Source of the DNA: Bacteroidales bacterium | GTDB lineage: Bacteria > Bacteroidota > Bacteroidia > Bacteroidales > Muribaculaceae | Assembly: GCA_020860515.1 (NCBI GenBank) | Contig: JAJBUG010000082.1 | Coordinates: forward strand, 1-48,318 | Direction of reading: 5' to 3' | DNA length: 48,318 bases | The notes under the pieces: model-generated | Databases searched by the model: none | Seen by the model: the letters and a program-made list of their open reading frames with translations, nothing else | What the model was told of the DNA's origin: nothing | Shown: piece by piece, positions 35,370 through 43,300 of the stretch | How the letters are laid out: the number at the start of each line of letters is the position of its first letter | Numbering within the stretch: the first letter of the stretch is position 1 | Program-made: the position numbers and the translations under genes

Positions 35370-36164
35370 TTATTTGCGGAGTTGCCAGAATGCTACGGCT
35401 GAGGCAGCGGCTACGTTGAGACTGTCCACACCGTTTTGCATGGGTATGCGAGCTACATAGTCAGCTTCGCTGATGGCTTCTTGGCTTAGGCCATCGCCCT
35501 CGGTGCCGAGAATTATCGCAAGTCGGGGCTCCGCATTGAGCGCTGGGTCGTCGATTGGCACAGAATCATCTGTCAGAGCCATTGCCACAGTCTTGAAACC
35601 CATAGCTTTCAAGTCGGCAGGCTTGTCAATCCAAGCCCAAGGCACCAGGAATACATTGCCCATCGACACACGGATCGAGCGGCGATTATATGGGTCGCAG
35701 CTCTGCGGAGTCACCAACACTGCTTCTATGCCGAGGGCTGCTGCGCTGCGGAAGATAGCGCCGATATTTGTGTTATCCACCACACCGTCGATTACCACCA
35801 CACGCTCAGCTCCAGCGCAGATATTCTCAGCCTTGGGCTGCGGACGACGCCGCATTGCGCAAAGCACTCCGCGAGTAAGGGTGTAGCCAGTAAGAGTTTG
35901 CAGCAATTCGCGTGGGCCTGTGAAGATTGGGGTGTCCCCCAACCTTTCCACAATATCTTGAGCATCACCGAGCACATGCTTGGATTCGCATAATAGCGAC
36001 AGTGGCTCATAACCTAAATCCAGAGCAATTCGGATAACCTTAGGGCTTTCGCAAATTATTACTCCCTGCGCTGGGTCAAGGCGATTGCGAAGTTGAGCCT
36101 CAGTAAGCAGCACGTAAGGGGCCAATCGAGTATCCCTAAGATTATTAATTTCAATCAGGTTCAT
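35370..36164 (-). CDS. TrmH/SpoU family RNA 2'-O-methyltransferase
   Basis: 264 aa knotted (SPOUT) methyltransferase. Motif 1 DGVVDNTNIGAIFRSA (~126-141), motif 2 IILGTEGDGLS, motif 3 GVDSLNVAAASAVAF. The N-terminal ~110 residues are an L7Ae-like RNA-binding domain. It modifies tRNA or rRNA ribose; the target is not predictable. The start overlaps the upstream glycosyltransferase stop by 4 nt (ATGA), so the two are coupled. Confidence 0.9.
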   Translation of the reverse strand: MNLIEINNLRDTRLAPYVLLTEAQLRNRLDPAQGVIICESPKVIRIALDLGYEPLSLLCESKHVLGDAQDIVERLGDTPIFTGPRELLQTLTGYTLTRGVLCAMRRRPQPKAENICAGAERVVVIDGVVDNTNIGAIFRSAAALGIEAVLVTPQSCDPYNRRSIRVSMGNVFLVPWAWIDKPADLKAMGFKTVAMALTDDSVPIDDPALNAEPRLAIILGTEGDGLSQEAISEADYVARIPMQNGVDSLNVAAASAVAFWQLRK

Positions 36165-37096
36165 TGATAGATTATTTTTGTGATTTTGCTGGTAATATTT
36201 TGGCCCAGATAGGACACCAAGGCACCCAATTTGTTTTTTAGGCGCGACTTGGGGTTGCGCAGGATTTCACCTCGGAGCCGCTTCACTTGCTCCCAACACT
36301 GCTCGGCCACCTCAGCTGGCACATCGCAATAGCTGGAAATGCCAAAAATGTTGTAATTGGCGGCGAATCGGCGGTCACGCGCAGCTGCGCTTAATTTTGG
36401 GTGCTGACTATAATACTGCTCAATTCCCTCTACTACATCCAGCACATCGAGCCGGCTTTTGCTGTAAGTGTGCAAAATGCTGCCTTTGCGCTTGCGGTAG
36501 AAATATAATGGTTGATTGGTGAGAATGATTGAGCCCGTGGCCTGAGCAAATAATTTGTAGGTGAGGTCAAGATCTTCATAAGTGGTGCCAGGGCGGTATC
36601 TCAGATATGAAAACACGGTGTTTCGGAATAGTTTTCCCGAAGCCGAACAATTGAAGTGTTTTTGATAAAGCATCATTTCGATTGCCTGCTGAGAATCGTA
36701 AGCTTTCGCTTCCCATTGGCTTTCTTCAGGCCATTTGCAATCCTCACCCTCCAGCATATTGCAGGAGGCAATGTCGTTGTTGCCAATATGCCCGAGCATC
36801 GTCTCAATCATTTTGGGGTGCAGCAAATCGTCGGAATCAACAAACACATAGAAATCCCCCTTGGCATTTTCGATTGCGATATTTCGAGCCACTGATGGGC
36901 CTTGATTTTCTTGGTGAAGCACCTTGAAGCGAGAATCCATTTTAATCCATTCTTCGCAGATTTTGCCGCTGGCATCGGTACTGCCATCATTCACCAATAT
37001 CACCTCCAAGTCGCGCTCGGTCTGGGCGGCAATGCTTTGCAAGCAAGCCGACAGATAAGGCGCCACATTATATACCGGAACTATTACGCTAACCAT
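36161..37096 (-). CDS. Family 2 glycosyltransferase
   Basis: 311 aa GT-A enzyme. MVSVIVPVYNVAPYLSACLQ at the N-terminus, VNDGSTDASG for the nucleotide, and VDSDD (DxD, metal site) near residue 90. The C-terminal ~100 residues are helical and basic with no obvious membrane anchor. It probably adds a sugar to a surface polysaccharide or lipid; donor and acceptor unknown. The open frame extends upstream to 37180 across the hydrolase gene end; MVSVIVP (37096) is the standard start. Confidence 0.88.
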   Translation of the reverse strand: MVSVIVPVYNVAPYLSACLQSIAAQTERDLEVILVNDGSTDASGKICEEWIKMDSRFKVLHQENQGPSVARNIAIENAKGDFYVFVDSDDLLHPKMIETMLGHIGNNDIASCNMLEGEDCKWPEESQWEAKAYDSQQAIEMMLYQKHFNCSASGKLFRNTVFSYLRYRPGTTYEDLDLTYKLFAQATGSIILTNQPLYFYRKRKGSILHTYSKSRLDVLDVVEGIEQYYSQHPKLSAAARDRRFAANYNIFGISSYCDVPAEVAEQCWEQVKRLRGEILRNPKSRLKNKLGALVSYLGQNITSKITKIIYQ

Positions 37097-37127
37097 AATG
37101 CTTAAATGAATAATTAATAATCCCCCC

Positions 37128-38591
37128 TCATTTTCGGCGGATTTGGATTGAAGGCTTCGACTCGTTGTTGAGGCGGTCAACAGCAGTCACTACATAATAG
37201 CCCGGCTCGTTGAGTTCCAATTGGGGCTCAGTGGTTATAGCCACAATATTTTCAGGATTGTCAATGTCAACTGTGCCCTCGCCAACGCATTTGTACACCA
37301 CATATTTCATCGGGTCGCTGCTTTTGCCCTTGATGTCGGCAGCTTTCCAGGTTAGCAAGTCGCCCTTGATGCGCACTTTCTTCACAGCCGATGGCTTGTC
37401 CTTGCTCAGGTTTGGATAAGCTGGCACCAGAGCGGGCGTGCTCTGATGAGTCTTGGTCAGAGCAGTGGCTGAGCCTTGCGAGTTTTTGGTCAGTGAATAT
37501 CCAGGCCACCAGCAATTGCCCTGTATCTCGTCGCGGGCGCGCGTCATTGCTACCTTTTTGTCGAGCTGGTTAGTCTTGGCTGTGGGTGCAGTCATGGTCT
37601 TTTCCACATCTTGGCCAATATAGAGCTGGCACTTTGGGTCCACTGCATCGGCCCACCAGTCAACCAGGGTTATATAAGATGCCTTAGTGTGGTTTAGCTC
37701 CCAGTAAAGCTGGGGCACCAGATAGTCAATCCACCCCTTCTCGGCCCATTTCAGCACATCGGCGTAGAGGTCATCGTAATTCTGCAGTCCGTTGGTATTG
37801 CTTCCCTTGGGGTCGCTGGCTTTGTTGCGCCAGATTCCGAATGGGCTGATGCCGAATCTCACCCAAGGCTTGCGGCTGCCTCGGATTTTGTCGTGGATTA
37901 GTTCGATTAGCTGGTCCACATTTTGTCGGCGCCAATCGCCTCGGTTCATGCCTTTGCCATATTTCTTATATGAGGCATTGTCGGGGAAATCCTTCTTATT
38001 GGCCGGATAGGGATAGAAGTAGTCGTCCATGTGGATGGCATCCACATCGTAGTTGTTTACGATGTCCATCACCACCTTGGCTATGAACTCGCGATTCTCG
38101 GGGAGGCCGGGGTCGAAATAAATCTTGCCGTCGCCCTCATATTTCACGAATCTCTTAGGCTCCTTATAATATAGGTGTCCCTCGGGCAGCTTTTCGCTCT
38201 TGGTAGTAGTCACACGGTATGGATTAAGCCATGCGTGAAGCTCCATGCCGCGCTTATGACATTCGGTAATCATATACTGCAGAGGATCCCAATATGGGCT
38301 TGGAGCTTTGCCACCCTTAGTCAGATACTTGCTCCATAGCTCATAGTGGCTATTGTAGAAAGCATCGGCTGCTGGTCGCACCTGGAATATTACAGCATTC
38401 ACGCCTGCTGCTTGCAATTTGTCGAGCTGATCGCTGAGATAAGCCTTGTTTTGGGCGGTAGTCTGGTCGGCATATTGGCTTTGGCCAATAGTATGCATCC
38501 AAGCCCCTCGGAATTCTCTCTTGGGATTTGCCCCCAGCATCATCAGTGGCAGCATTGTCAAGGCTATGATAGTGAAAAATCGATTCATCAT
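37128..38591 (-). CDS. GHL10-type glycoside hydrolase-like protein (DUF187/PF02638)
   Basis: 487 aa secreted TIM-barrel protein. Signal peptide in the first ~20 residues (FFTIIALTMLPLMMLGA), then the GHL10 domain: REFRGAWMHTIG, VNAVIFQVRPAADAFY, GMELHAWLNPYR, DAIHMDDYFYPYP, RFGISPFGIWRN, DYLVPQLYWEL. The last ~90 residues look like a fibronectin III module (KVRIKGDLLTWKAAD...PGYYVVTAVDRLNNES). Related proteins are thought to cut peptidoglycan-derived or other glycans; activity here is unproven. It has its own promoter, divergent from tpiA, and may be followed by the glycosyltransferase. Confidence 0.9.
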   Translation of the reverse strand: MMNRFFTIIALTMLPLMMLGANPKREFRGAWMHTIGQSQYADQTTAQNKAYLSDQLDKLQAAGVNAVIFQVRPAADAFYNSHYELWSKYLTKGGKAPSPYWDPLQYMITECHKRGMELHAWLNPYRVTTTKSEKLPEGHLYYKEPKRFVKYEGDGKIYFDPGLPENREFIAKVVMDIVNNYDVDAIHMDDYFYPYPANKKDFPDNASYKKYGKGMNRGDWRRQNVDQLIELIHDKIRGSRKPWVRFGISPFGIWRNKASDPKGSNTNGLQNYDDLYADVLKWAEKGWIDYLVPQLYWELNHTKASYITLVDWWADAVDPKCQLYIGQDVEKTMTAPTAKTNQLDKKVAMTRARDEIQGNCWWPGYSLTKNSQGSATALTKTHQSTPALVPAYPNLSKDKPSAVKKVRIKGDLLTWKAADIKGKSSDPMKYVVYKCVGEGTVDIDNPENIVAITTEPQLELNEPGYYVVTAVDRLNNESKPSIQIRRK

Positions 38592-38672
38592 AAAGGGTCA
38601 ATTTTGCAATTAGCATTGTGCGGCGCTAATTGTTTTTGCCGCGAATTTAGTTTAATCTTAGTTACTTGCTGA

Positions 38673-38703
38673 CAAAGTTACGATTATTTGGCAAGATTAC
38701 AAA
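38673..38703 (-). promoter_or_regulatory. Promoter of the GHL10 gene
   Basis: Minus strand: TTTG (38700-38703), 19-nt spacer, TAACTTTG (38673-38680). It overlaps the opposite tpiA promoter. Confidence 0.72.
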
Positions 38704-38720
38704 ATATTTTTGTAACTTTG
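38687..38720 (+). promoter_or_regulatory. Promoter of tpiA
   Basis: TTTG (38687-38690), 22-nt spacer, TAACTTTG (38713-38720), about 55 nt before ATG 38776. Confidence 0.72.
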
Positions 38721-38775
38721 CAGTGTTAAAAAAGCAACCAACTACATAAACTCATATAAAAACGAAAGAAAACTC

Positions 38776-39534
38776 ATGAGAAAGAACATTGTAGCAGGCA
38801 ACTGGAAGATGAATACCACAGTGCCTGAGGGCGTAGCTCTGGCTAAGGAAGTCAATGAAGCATTGGCTAACTACACACCCAAGTGCGACGTAGTGATTTG
38901 CGTGCCTTTCACCCATCTTTGCCCCGTGTGCGGCGTGATCGACCAGGCTAAGCTTGGCCTTGGTGCTGAGAACTGCGCTGACCACAAGAGCGGCGCTTAC
39001 ACCGGCGAAGTGTCTGCCCCCATGGTACAGAGCACAGGCGCTACCTACGTAATCCTGGGCCATAGCGAGCGTCGCCAATATTATGGCGAGACCTCAGAGA
39101 CACTCCGCGCCAAGGTTGCCCTGGCTCTTGAGTACGGCCTCACTCCTATCTTCTGCATCGGCGAGGTGCTGGAGGAGCGCGAGAAAGGCATTCAGGAAGA
39201 TGTAGTGCGCGACCAAATCGTCAACGCTCTCTTCCAACTCGATGCTGAGCAATTCGGCAAGATTATCCTGGCTTACGAGCCTGTATGGGCTATCGGCACA
39301 GGCAAGACCGCTACCGCTGACCAAGCTGAGGAGATGCACGCTTTCATCCGTCGCACCATCGCTGACCGCTATGGCGAGAAGGTGGCTCAGGATTGCTCAA
39401 TCCTCTATGGTGGCAGCTGCAAGCCCAGCAATGCTGCTGAGCTCTTCGCAAAGCCTGACGTTGACGGTGGCCTCATCGGAGGTGCCAGCCTCAAGTGCGC
39501 TGACTTCATGGGTATCGTTAAGGCATTTGACTAA
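38776..39534 (+). CDS. tpiA: Triosephosphate isomerase
   Basis: 252 aa glycolytic TIM barrel. K11 (GNWKMN), H96 (ILGHSERR) and E168 ([14 protein letters not shown]) are the catalytic residues, and GGSCKPSN the phosphate loop. Codon use here is more biased toward C/G-ending codons than in the neighbours, as expected for a highly expressed gene. It is followed without a gap by the SPOR gene (TAATG). Confidence 0.98.
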   Translation: MRKNIVAGNWKMNTTVPEGVALAKEVNEALANYTPKCDVVICVPFTHLCPVCGVIDQAKLGLGAENCADHKSGAYTGEVSAPMVQSTGATYVILGHSERRQYYGETSETLRAKVALALEYGLTPIFCIGEVLEEREKGIQEDVVRDQIVNALFQLDAEQFGKIILAYEPVWAIGTGKTATADQAEEMHAFIRRTIADRYGEKVAQDCSILYGGSCKPSNAAELFAKPDVDGGLIGGASLKCADFMGIVKAFD

Positions 39535-40022
39535 TGCGTCGATTCTCACTGACACTTATCTCTGTATTTCTGGTTTGCGCTGCAATGGCGCAAACCAGAA
39601 ATTACCAATCTGCCGATTCGGTAATAAGCATCGTGGATGCCATCAACAATGCCGATGGTACCATCTATATATATCAATCTGCTGCCATTGATGCCATTGT
39701 GGCTCCCAATCAGGGAGGCGGGTCCGAAGAACGCGCCAGCGAAAGCTCGTCGGCCACCAAAAGCAATGTGGGATACCGCATCCAGGTATTTAGCGACAAC
39801 AATATGCGCAGCGCCAAGTCGAATGCTGAGCATCGCAAGCGCCTCATCGAGCAGGCGCGGCCCGAATGGCGCACCTATATAACCTTTGAATCGCCTTACT
39901 GGCGCGTGCGCGTAGGCGATTTCCGCTCGCAGACCGAGGCCGATGCGGCCATGCGCGAGCTCAAGGCATCCTTCCCCTCGATGGCGCCTGATATGAAGCT
40001 GGTGCGCGAGAGGATAAAATAA
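39534..40022 (+). CDS. SPOR domain protein, exported
   Basis: 162 aa. Signal peptide [20 protein letters not shown], a ~55-residue Ser/Glu-rich linker, and a C-terminal SPOR domain (VGYRIQVFSDNNMRSAKSNA ... WRVRVGDFRSQTEADAAMRE, ~78-160). SPOR domains bind denuded peptidoglycan glycans, usually at the division site. The start ATG overlaps the tpiA stop by one base. A role in division or envelope upkeep is inference. It is followed by folE after 37 nt. Confidence 0.9.
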   Translation: MRRFSLTLISVFLVCAAMAQTRNYQSADSVISIVDAINNADGTIYIYQSAAIDAIVAPNQGGGSEERASESSSATKSNVGYRIQVFSDNNMRSAKSNAEHRKRLIEQARPEWRTYITFESPYWRVRVGDFRSQTEADAAMRELKASFPSMAPDMKLVRERIK

Positions 40023-40059
40023 CCCATTAAAATATTTATGCAACAACCTGCCATCGAGT

Positions 40060-40629
40060 ATGGAAAAGGAAGACACCATAAACAAAATAGCCGAGCACAT
40101 AGCCGCGATTGTGGAGCTGCTTGGCGAAGACACCCAGCGCGAGGGTCTGCTCAAAACCCCTGTGCGCAGCGCTAAGGCCCTCTACAAACTCACTCAGGGC
40201 TATCGCGAGGATCCTGACGCAGTGCTGCGCCAGGCTATTTTTGAGTATTCCGGCTCAAAGATGATTATAGTCAAGGACATCGAGTTTTATTCGATGTGCG
40301 AGCATCACATACTCCCCTTCTTTGGCAAGGTTTCGATTGGCTATCTGCCTCAGGGCGAGATGATTGGGCTGAGCAAGCTGGCAAGGCTTGTGAATGTGTT
40401 CGCGCGCCGCCTGCAAGTGCAGGAGCGCATGACGCGAGAAATAATGGAGGCCCTGACCAAAAGCCTCAAGACCGAAGGAGTGATTGTGCTGTGCACTGCC
40501 CAGCACCTGTGCATGAAGATGCGCGGTGTGGAGAAACAGGACAGTAGCACCACCACCGTAGATTACAACGGACGGTTTGAATCTGACCCAGTCCTGCGCG
40601 AAGAATTTTTCCGCTACCTCAAGGATTAA
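40060..40629 (+). CDS. folE: GTP cyclohydrolase I
   Basis: 189 aa. First step of tetrahydrofolate (and possibly queuosine precursor) synthesis. The zinc ligands are C80 and H83 (MCEHHILPFFGK) and C151 (AQHLCMKMRG), with H82 and H149 catalytic; the EKQDSSTTT tail is typical. Queuosine also starts from this enzyme, and tgt lies 6 kb away, but they are not in one operon. Confidence 0.97.
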   Translation: MEKEDTINKIAEHIAAIVELLGEDTQREGLLKTPVRSAKALYKLTQGYREDPDAVLRQAIFEYSGSKMIIVKDIEFYSMCEHHILPFFGKVSIGYLPQGEMIGLSKLARLVNVFARRLQVQERMTREIMEALTKSLKTEGVIVLCTAQHLCMKMRGVEKQDSSTTTVDYNGRFESDPVLREEFFRYLKD

Positions 40630-40726
40630 TTGACGATTATAGCGTGGGGTTGGTAGATTACCCAAAGGCCAAAGGCCAAAAAGCCCTCAAGCAAATCAAT
40701 AAATAACACCCCATTCTCCCCCACAT

Positions 40727-40752
40727 TAGGCTGGCTCCCCCGAGCCAGCCTA
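40727..40752 (+). terminator. GC-rich hairpin after folE
   Basis: Perfect 11-bp stem TAGGCTGGCTC / GAGCCAGCCTA with a CCCC loop, followed by TAATTT rather than a full T-run. It marks the boundary between the folE operon and the minus-strand accessory region. Confidence 0.65.
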
Positions 40753-40796
40753 TAATTTACATTAGAACGCCATAACAATTCTATTCTATCCTTTTC

Positions 40797-41015
40797 TTAT
40801 TCTCCATAATAAGATTCGCCACCGAAGGCTTTCCAAGATTTATACATTTCTTCGTAATTGTCCTTGATGAAAGCACGGATCTTTTTTATTTCTTTCTCAC
40901 TAAGAGACCCAGTTTTTTCAACCGTGGTGTCTCCATTGCTTTTAACAAAAAACTTTGCGGCACCATATTTCAGGATCGAGGATGTATTTTTTATTCTTTT
41001 TCCAATATGATTTGA
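40797..41015 (-). pseudogene. Start-less small ORF, possibly DUF4160-like, overlapping the preceding gene
   Basis: A frame open for 72 codons with no ATG, GTG or TTG in a useful place. From about 40972 it reads ILKYGAAKFFVKSNGDTT, then SLSEKEIKKIRAFIKDNYEE and MYKSWKAFGGESYYGE. The ending (helix, then E-x-[YL]-x2-W) recalls DUF4160-type small proteins. It overlaps in another frame the tail of the 87-aa gene, whose last residues (DPEIWCRKVFC) look like frameshifted sequence. The likeliest reading is a gene that lost its own start through a small indel or deletion fusing it to its neighbour. Confidence 0.5.
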
Positions 41016-41205
41016 TTACTATTTCGATCTCAATATCATCCATATTGGTTTCTAACACTTCTCCATTTTCTCGGATTACGGCGGCGTGAAAAGGAGGATA
41101 AATATTAACAATACTTATGTTGCCATCATCTTTTTTGATGAAAGCATATCCATCTACCATAAAGGTAGCTTGATCTATTACCTTTTCGATTTGACTATCA
41201 TTCAT
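40942..41205 (-). CDS. Small protein of unknown function, probably altered at its C-terminus
   Basis: 87 aa. Not recognised with confidence. Residues 1-75 form a plausible small alpha/beta domain (VIDQATFMVDGYAFIKKDDG, EVLETNMDDIEIEIVIKSYW). The last ~12 residues (DPEIWCRKVFC) run over the start-less ORF in a different frame. Its ATG overlaps the upstream gene's TGA by 8 nt (ATGAATGA), so it is translated with that gene. The pair follows an Rpn nuclease gene and may be part of the same cassette. Confidence 0.6.
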   Translation of the reverse strand: MNDSQIEKVIDQATFMVDGYAFIKKDDGNISIVNIYPPFHAAVIRENGEVLETNMDDIEIEIVIKSYWKKNKKYILDPEIWCRKVFC

Positions 41206-41590
41206 ATTTTACTTCTACTTTTTCTATTGGACTTAGAAATGTTTCAGGGTCAATATATAGGTTTTCTAATATAGAATTTAGATCAATGTATTCTTCAACC
41301 AATCCAATACCTTTATATTGAGCCATCACTTCGATAAAACCATGGTTCCATATCTTTACTTCGGTGTAACGCTCCAACTTTTTAGAAGTCTTAAATTTAA
41401 TTATTTGACCACCAAATTTAAAGATGGTCATATCGCCATTATTGTATAAGGTGGCAGTACATCTCTCAATTTCTTTATTTCTTTGAGCTTCAATTGAAGC
41501 TAATAATTCCTTTTTTTGATTTTTTGCAGCATTGAAGCGGCGCCAAGCCTCTTCGCGCGTGGTTATTGGTTGTATTTTAGTTTCTTCCAT
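41198..41590 (-). CDS. Hypothetical 130-aa protein
   Basis: Not recognised. The N-terminal ~45 residues are a charged helix (REEAWRRFNAAKNQKKELLA); the rest is beta-rich (YNNGDMTIFKFGGQIIKFKT, WNHGFIEVMAQYKGIGLVEE). No signal peptide or membrane segment. It starts 28 nt after the Rpn1 stop and overlaps the next small gene, so the three are probably one transcript from the Rpn1 promoter. A partner or immunity-like role is possible but unsupported. Confidence 0.65.
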   Translation of the reverse strand: MEETKIQPITTREEAWRRFNAAKNQKKELLASIEAQRNKEIERCTATLYNNGDMTIFKFGGQIIKFKTSKKLERYTEVKIWNHGFIEVMAQYKGIGLVEEYIDLNSILENLYIDPETFLSPIEKVEVKYE

Positions 41591-41618
41591 AATATCTTTC
41601 TACGTTTAGGTTGTATAG

Positions 41619-42599
41619 TTATTGTTTTTCAATCTCCTCAGGGCTAAGGCCAGTGTACTTGGCAATTATATTAGTGGGCATGCCATCAGCCTTCATCTGA
41701 CGAGCTATTTTTAGGTTATTCTCAGCTTTTCCTTGGGCTTTGCCCTCTACAAGGCCTTGGGCTTTTCCCTCTGCTATACCTTGGGCTTTTCCCTCTGCTA
41801 TACCTTGGGCTTTTCCCTCAGCAAGGCCTTCTGCTTTGCCTTCTTCATACACCACCTTCCTGTCATGCTTCTGATTCCAGGCAAAGCTCTCAGAATCGGC
41901 AATGAACTTGAAGTATCTGTCCTGCTCCTCGCGCGACATCTTCATTACGGACAATTTCTCACGCGCCTCTTTGAGTCCCGGCACAGTAGTGTCGGGATCA
42001 ATCTTTCCATCCTTTAAGAATCGCATCCATTGGTCAAGCGGAGTTTTGGAAACCTTGTCAAAATCCTCTACCATGAGGAAATAGATTTCGGGCAGTGGGT
42101 CGCTGGGCGTTTCGATATCCAGGGCCCTCTTTTCCTTCTCAGTGAATGTGAGCGGAGAATGGGTGTGCAATCCAGTAAACACATAACGTCCATGATAAAC
42201 ATAGTCATCTCCGCTGCCCATCTTGAAATAGACGATGGAAATGGAATAAATCTTTGGTATCTCTTTGTAAGGATGCCCTCGGTCAATATGCTTGATCACC
42301 TCTTGAGAACAGCCGAAAAGTATCCGATGGAAATAGTCTGCTTCGCTTGTGTTCTGCACCTCAATTATTATGATGTGGCCAGCACTGTTCTTGCAACGAA
42401 TATCCACTCTGTTAAACTTTTCATCCTCGGATTTCTTGTCTCCCTCGCTCTCAAGAATGTCAACAATCTTTATCTTCTCATTGAGCACTGCTGAAAGCAG
42501 ACCCTCGAGAACATCAAAATTCGCGGGGCTTCGGAGCAAATACTTCATAGCCCAGTCAAAGCGTATTAACCGCCCTTCGGTATATTCATTCTTTTCCAT
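41619..42599 (-). CDS. Rpn family recombination-promoting nuclease, copy 1
   Basis: 326 aa. N-terminal PD-(D/E)XK nuclease: FDWAMKYLLRSPANFDVLEG is the family opening, with catalytic D66 (NRVDIRCKN) and E80-x-Q82 (IIIIEVQN). Residues ~110-230 are the linker domain, then five 8-residue repeats EGKAQG[IL][AV] (24 bp each, 41724-41843), and a conserved ending ARQMKADGMPTNIIAKYTGL. Rpn proteins nick or cut DNA, raise recombination and in some species act against phage. 94% or more of the protein is shared with copy 2 (43301-44257), the difference being mainly repeat number. It has its own consensus promoter at 42629-42659. Confidence 0.93.
   Translation of the reverse strand: MEKNEYTEGRLIRFDWAMKYLLRSPANFDVLEGLLSAVLNEKIKIVDILESEGDKKSEDEKFNRVDIRCKNSAGHIIIIEVQNTSEADYFHRILFGCSQEVIKHIDRGHPYKEIPKIYSISIVYFKMGSGDDYVYHGRYVFTGLHTHSPLTFTEKEKRALDIETPSDPLPEIYFLMVEDFDKVSKTPLDQWMRFLKDGKIDPDTTVPGLKEAREKLSVMKMSREEQDRYFKFIADSESFAWNQKHDRKVVYEEGKAEGLAEGKAQGIAEGKAQGIAEGKAQGLVEGKAQGKAENNLKIARQMKADGMPTNIIAKYTGLSPEEIEKQ
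41724..41843 (-). repeat. Five in-frame 24-bp repeats in Rpn copy 1
   Basis: Units encode EGKAEGLA, EGKAQGIA twice (identical DNA), EGKAQGLV and EGKAQGKA. Copy 2 has four units, so unit number has changed since duplication. Confidence 0.92.
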
Positions 42600-42628
42600 A
42601 ATTACTTTTATTAAAATCCATTATATCG

Positions 42629-42659
42629 CAAATTTACGACATTTTATCTATATAACAAA
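42629..42659 (-). promoter_or_regulatory. Promoter of Rpn copy 1
   Basis: TTTG (42656-42659), 19-nt spacer, TAAATTTG (42629-42636) on the minus strand, both exact; conserved in copy 2. Confidence 0.75.
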
Positions 42660-42693
42660 TAACTTGTGGAAGAAAACCAAAAAAATTCCCCTA

Positions 42694-42789
42694 TTACTCA
42701 TCAATCTCATAGATGTGGAGAGAGGCGTAGATGTTGTTTTCATCGGCCCATGCCTCCAAGGCATCCTTGGCTGATTCGCCATCAGCAAG
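42694..42789 (-). pseudogene. 3' remnant (31 codons) of a gene related to the one at 47533-48111
   Basis: Reads LADGESAKDALEAWADENN, then IYASLHIYEIDE and stop. The full-length relative ends NGESAQDALVTWADENDIYA, SLHIYEIDEE. There is no start codon; it begins one base after the stop of the 164-aa gene. It marks a recombination join. Confidence 0.85.
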
Positions 42790-42790
42790 T

Positions 42791-43285
42791 TTATTGCTTG
42801 AGATCTTTTATATTTGAATTGTTTACAAACTCTGAAAATTCCGATAGGATTTTATGGGCCAAGGATGTGTCGGCTATTAGGTCATCCACTTTATAAGAAG
42901 AAAGCTTTGAATCTTTTGGATTCGCCATTATCCATCTTTTATCTTCTGTAAAATGATTTATACCAAATCTATGATTTTGATATTTTACGTTTTTCCAAAA
43001 CTGAATATGATTAGGCACAGTATGGAGATTGCCAGATTGGGTATCCAAGATTTCACCAAACAAGTTAATCCAATAAACTATCTCTGGATTGTCTTTTTCA
43101 GAAAAATGGATCCAGAAAAACAGTTCCCTAAACATTGTGGCTTTAGCCGCAGGTATTCCACATCGAGAATTCACAACTAATCCCTCCAATTCTAATGGAG
43201 GATTAGACTTGATTTCCCTTAGTAGAATCTTTCGAGCCTCTATATTGGTTGCTCTTATCTCATTTAAAGCTGATGCAATCGACAT
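42791..43285 (-). CDS. Unrecognised 164-aa protein, copy A
   Basis: Family not recognised. N-terminal helix MSIASALNEIRATNIEARKI, a central mixed region with FFWIHFSEKDNPEIVYWINL and FWKNVKYQNHRFGINHFTED, and a C-terminal helix (LAHKILSEFSEFVNN). Aromatic and charged, cytoplasmic, no catalytic motif apparent. A second copy is at 46059-46544; 266 nt in the middle are identical while both ends differ by roughly a tenth to a fifth. It lies 15 nt after Rpn copy 2 and may be cotranscribed with it. An immunity, antitoxin or defence-partner role would fit the surroundings but is only inference. Confidence 0.75.
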   Translation of the reverse strand: MSIASALNEIRATNIEARKILLREIKSNPPLELEGLVVNSRCGIPAAKATMFRELFFWIHFSEKDNPEIVYWINLFGEILDTQSGNLHTVPNHIQFWKNVKYQNHRFGINHFTEDKRWIMANPKDSKLSSYKVDDLIADTSLAHKILSEFSEFVNNSNIKDLKQ

Positions 43286-43300
43286 TTTTCCTACTATATG

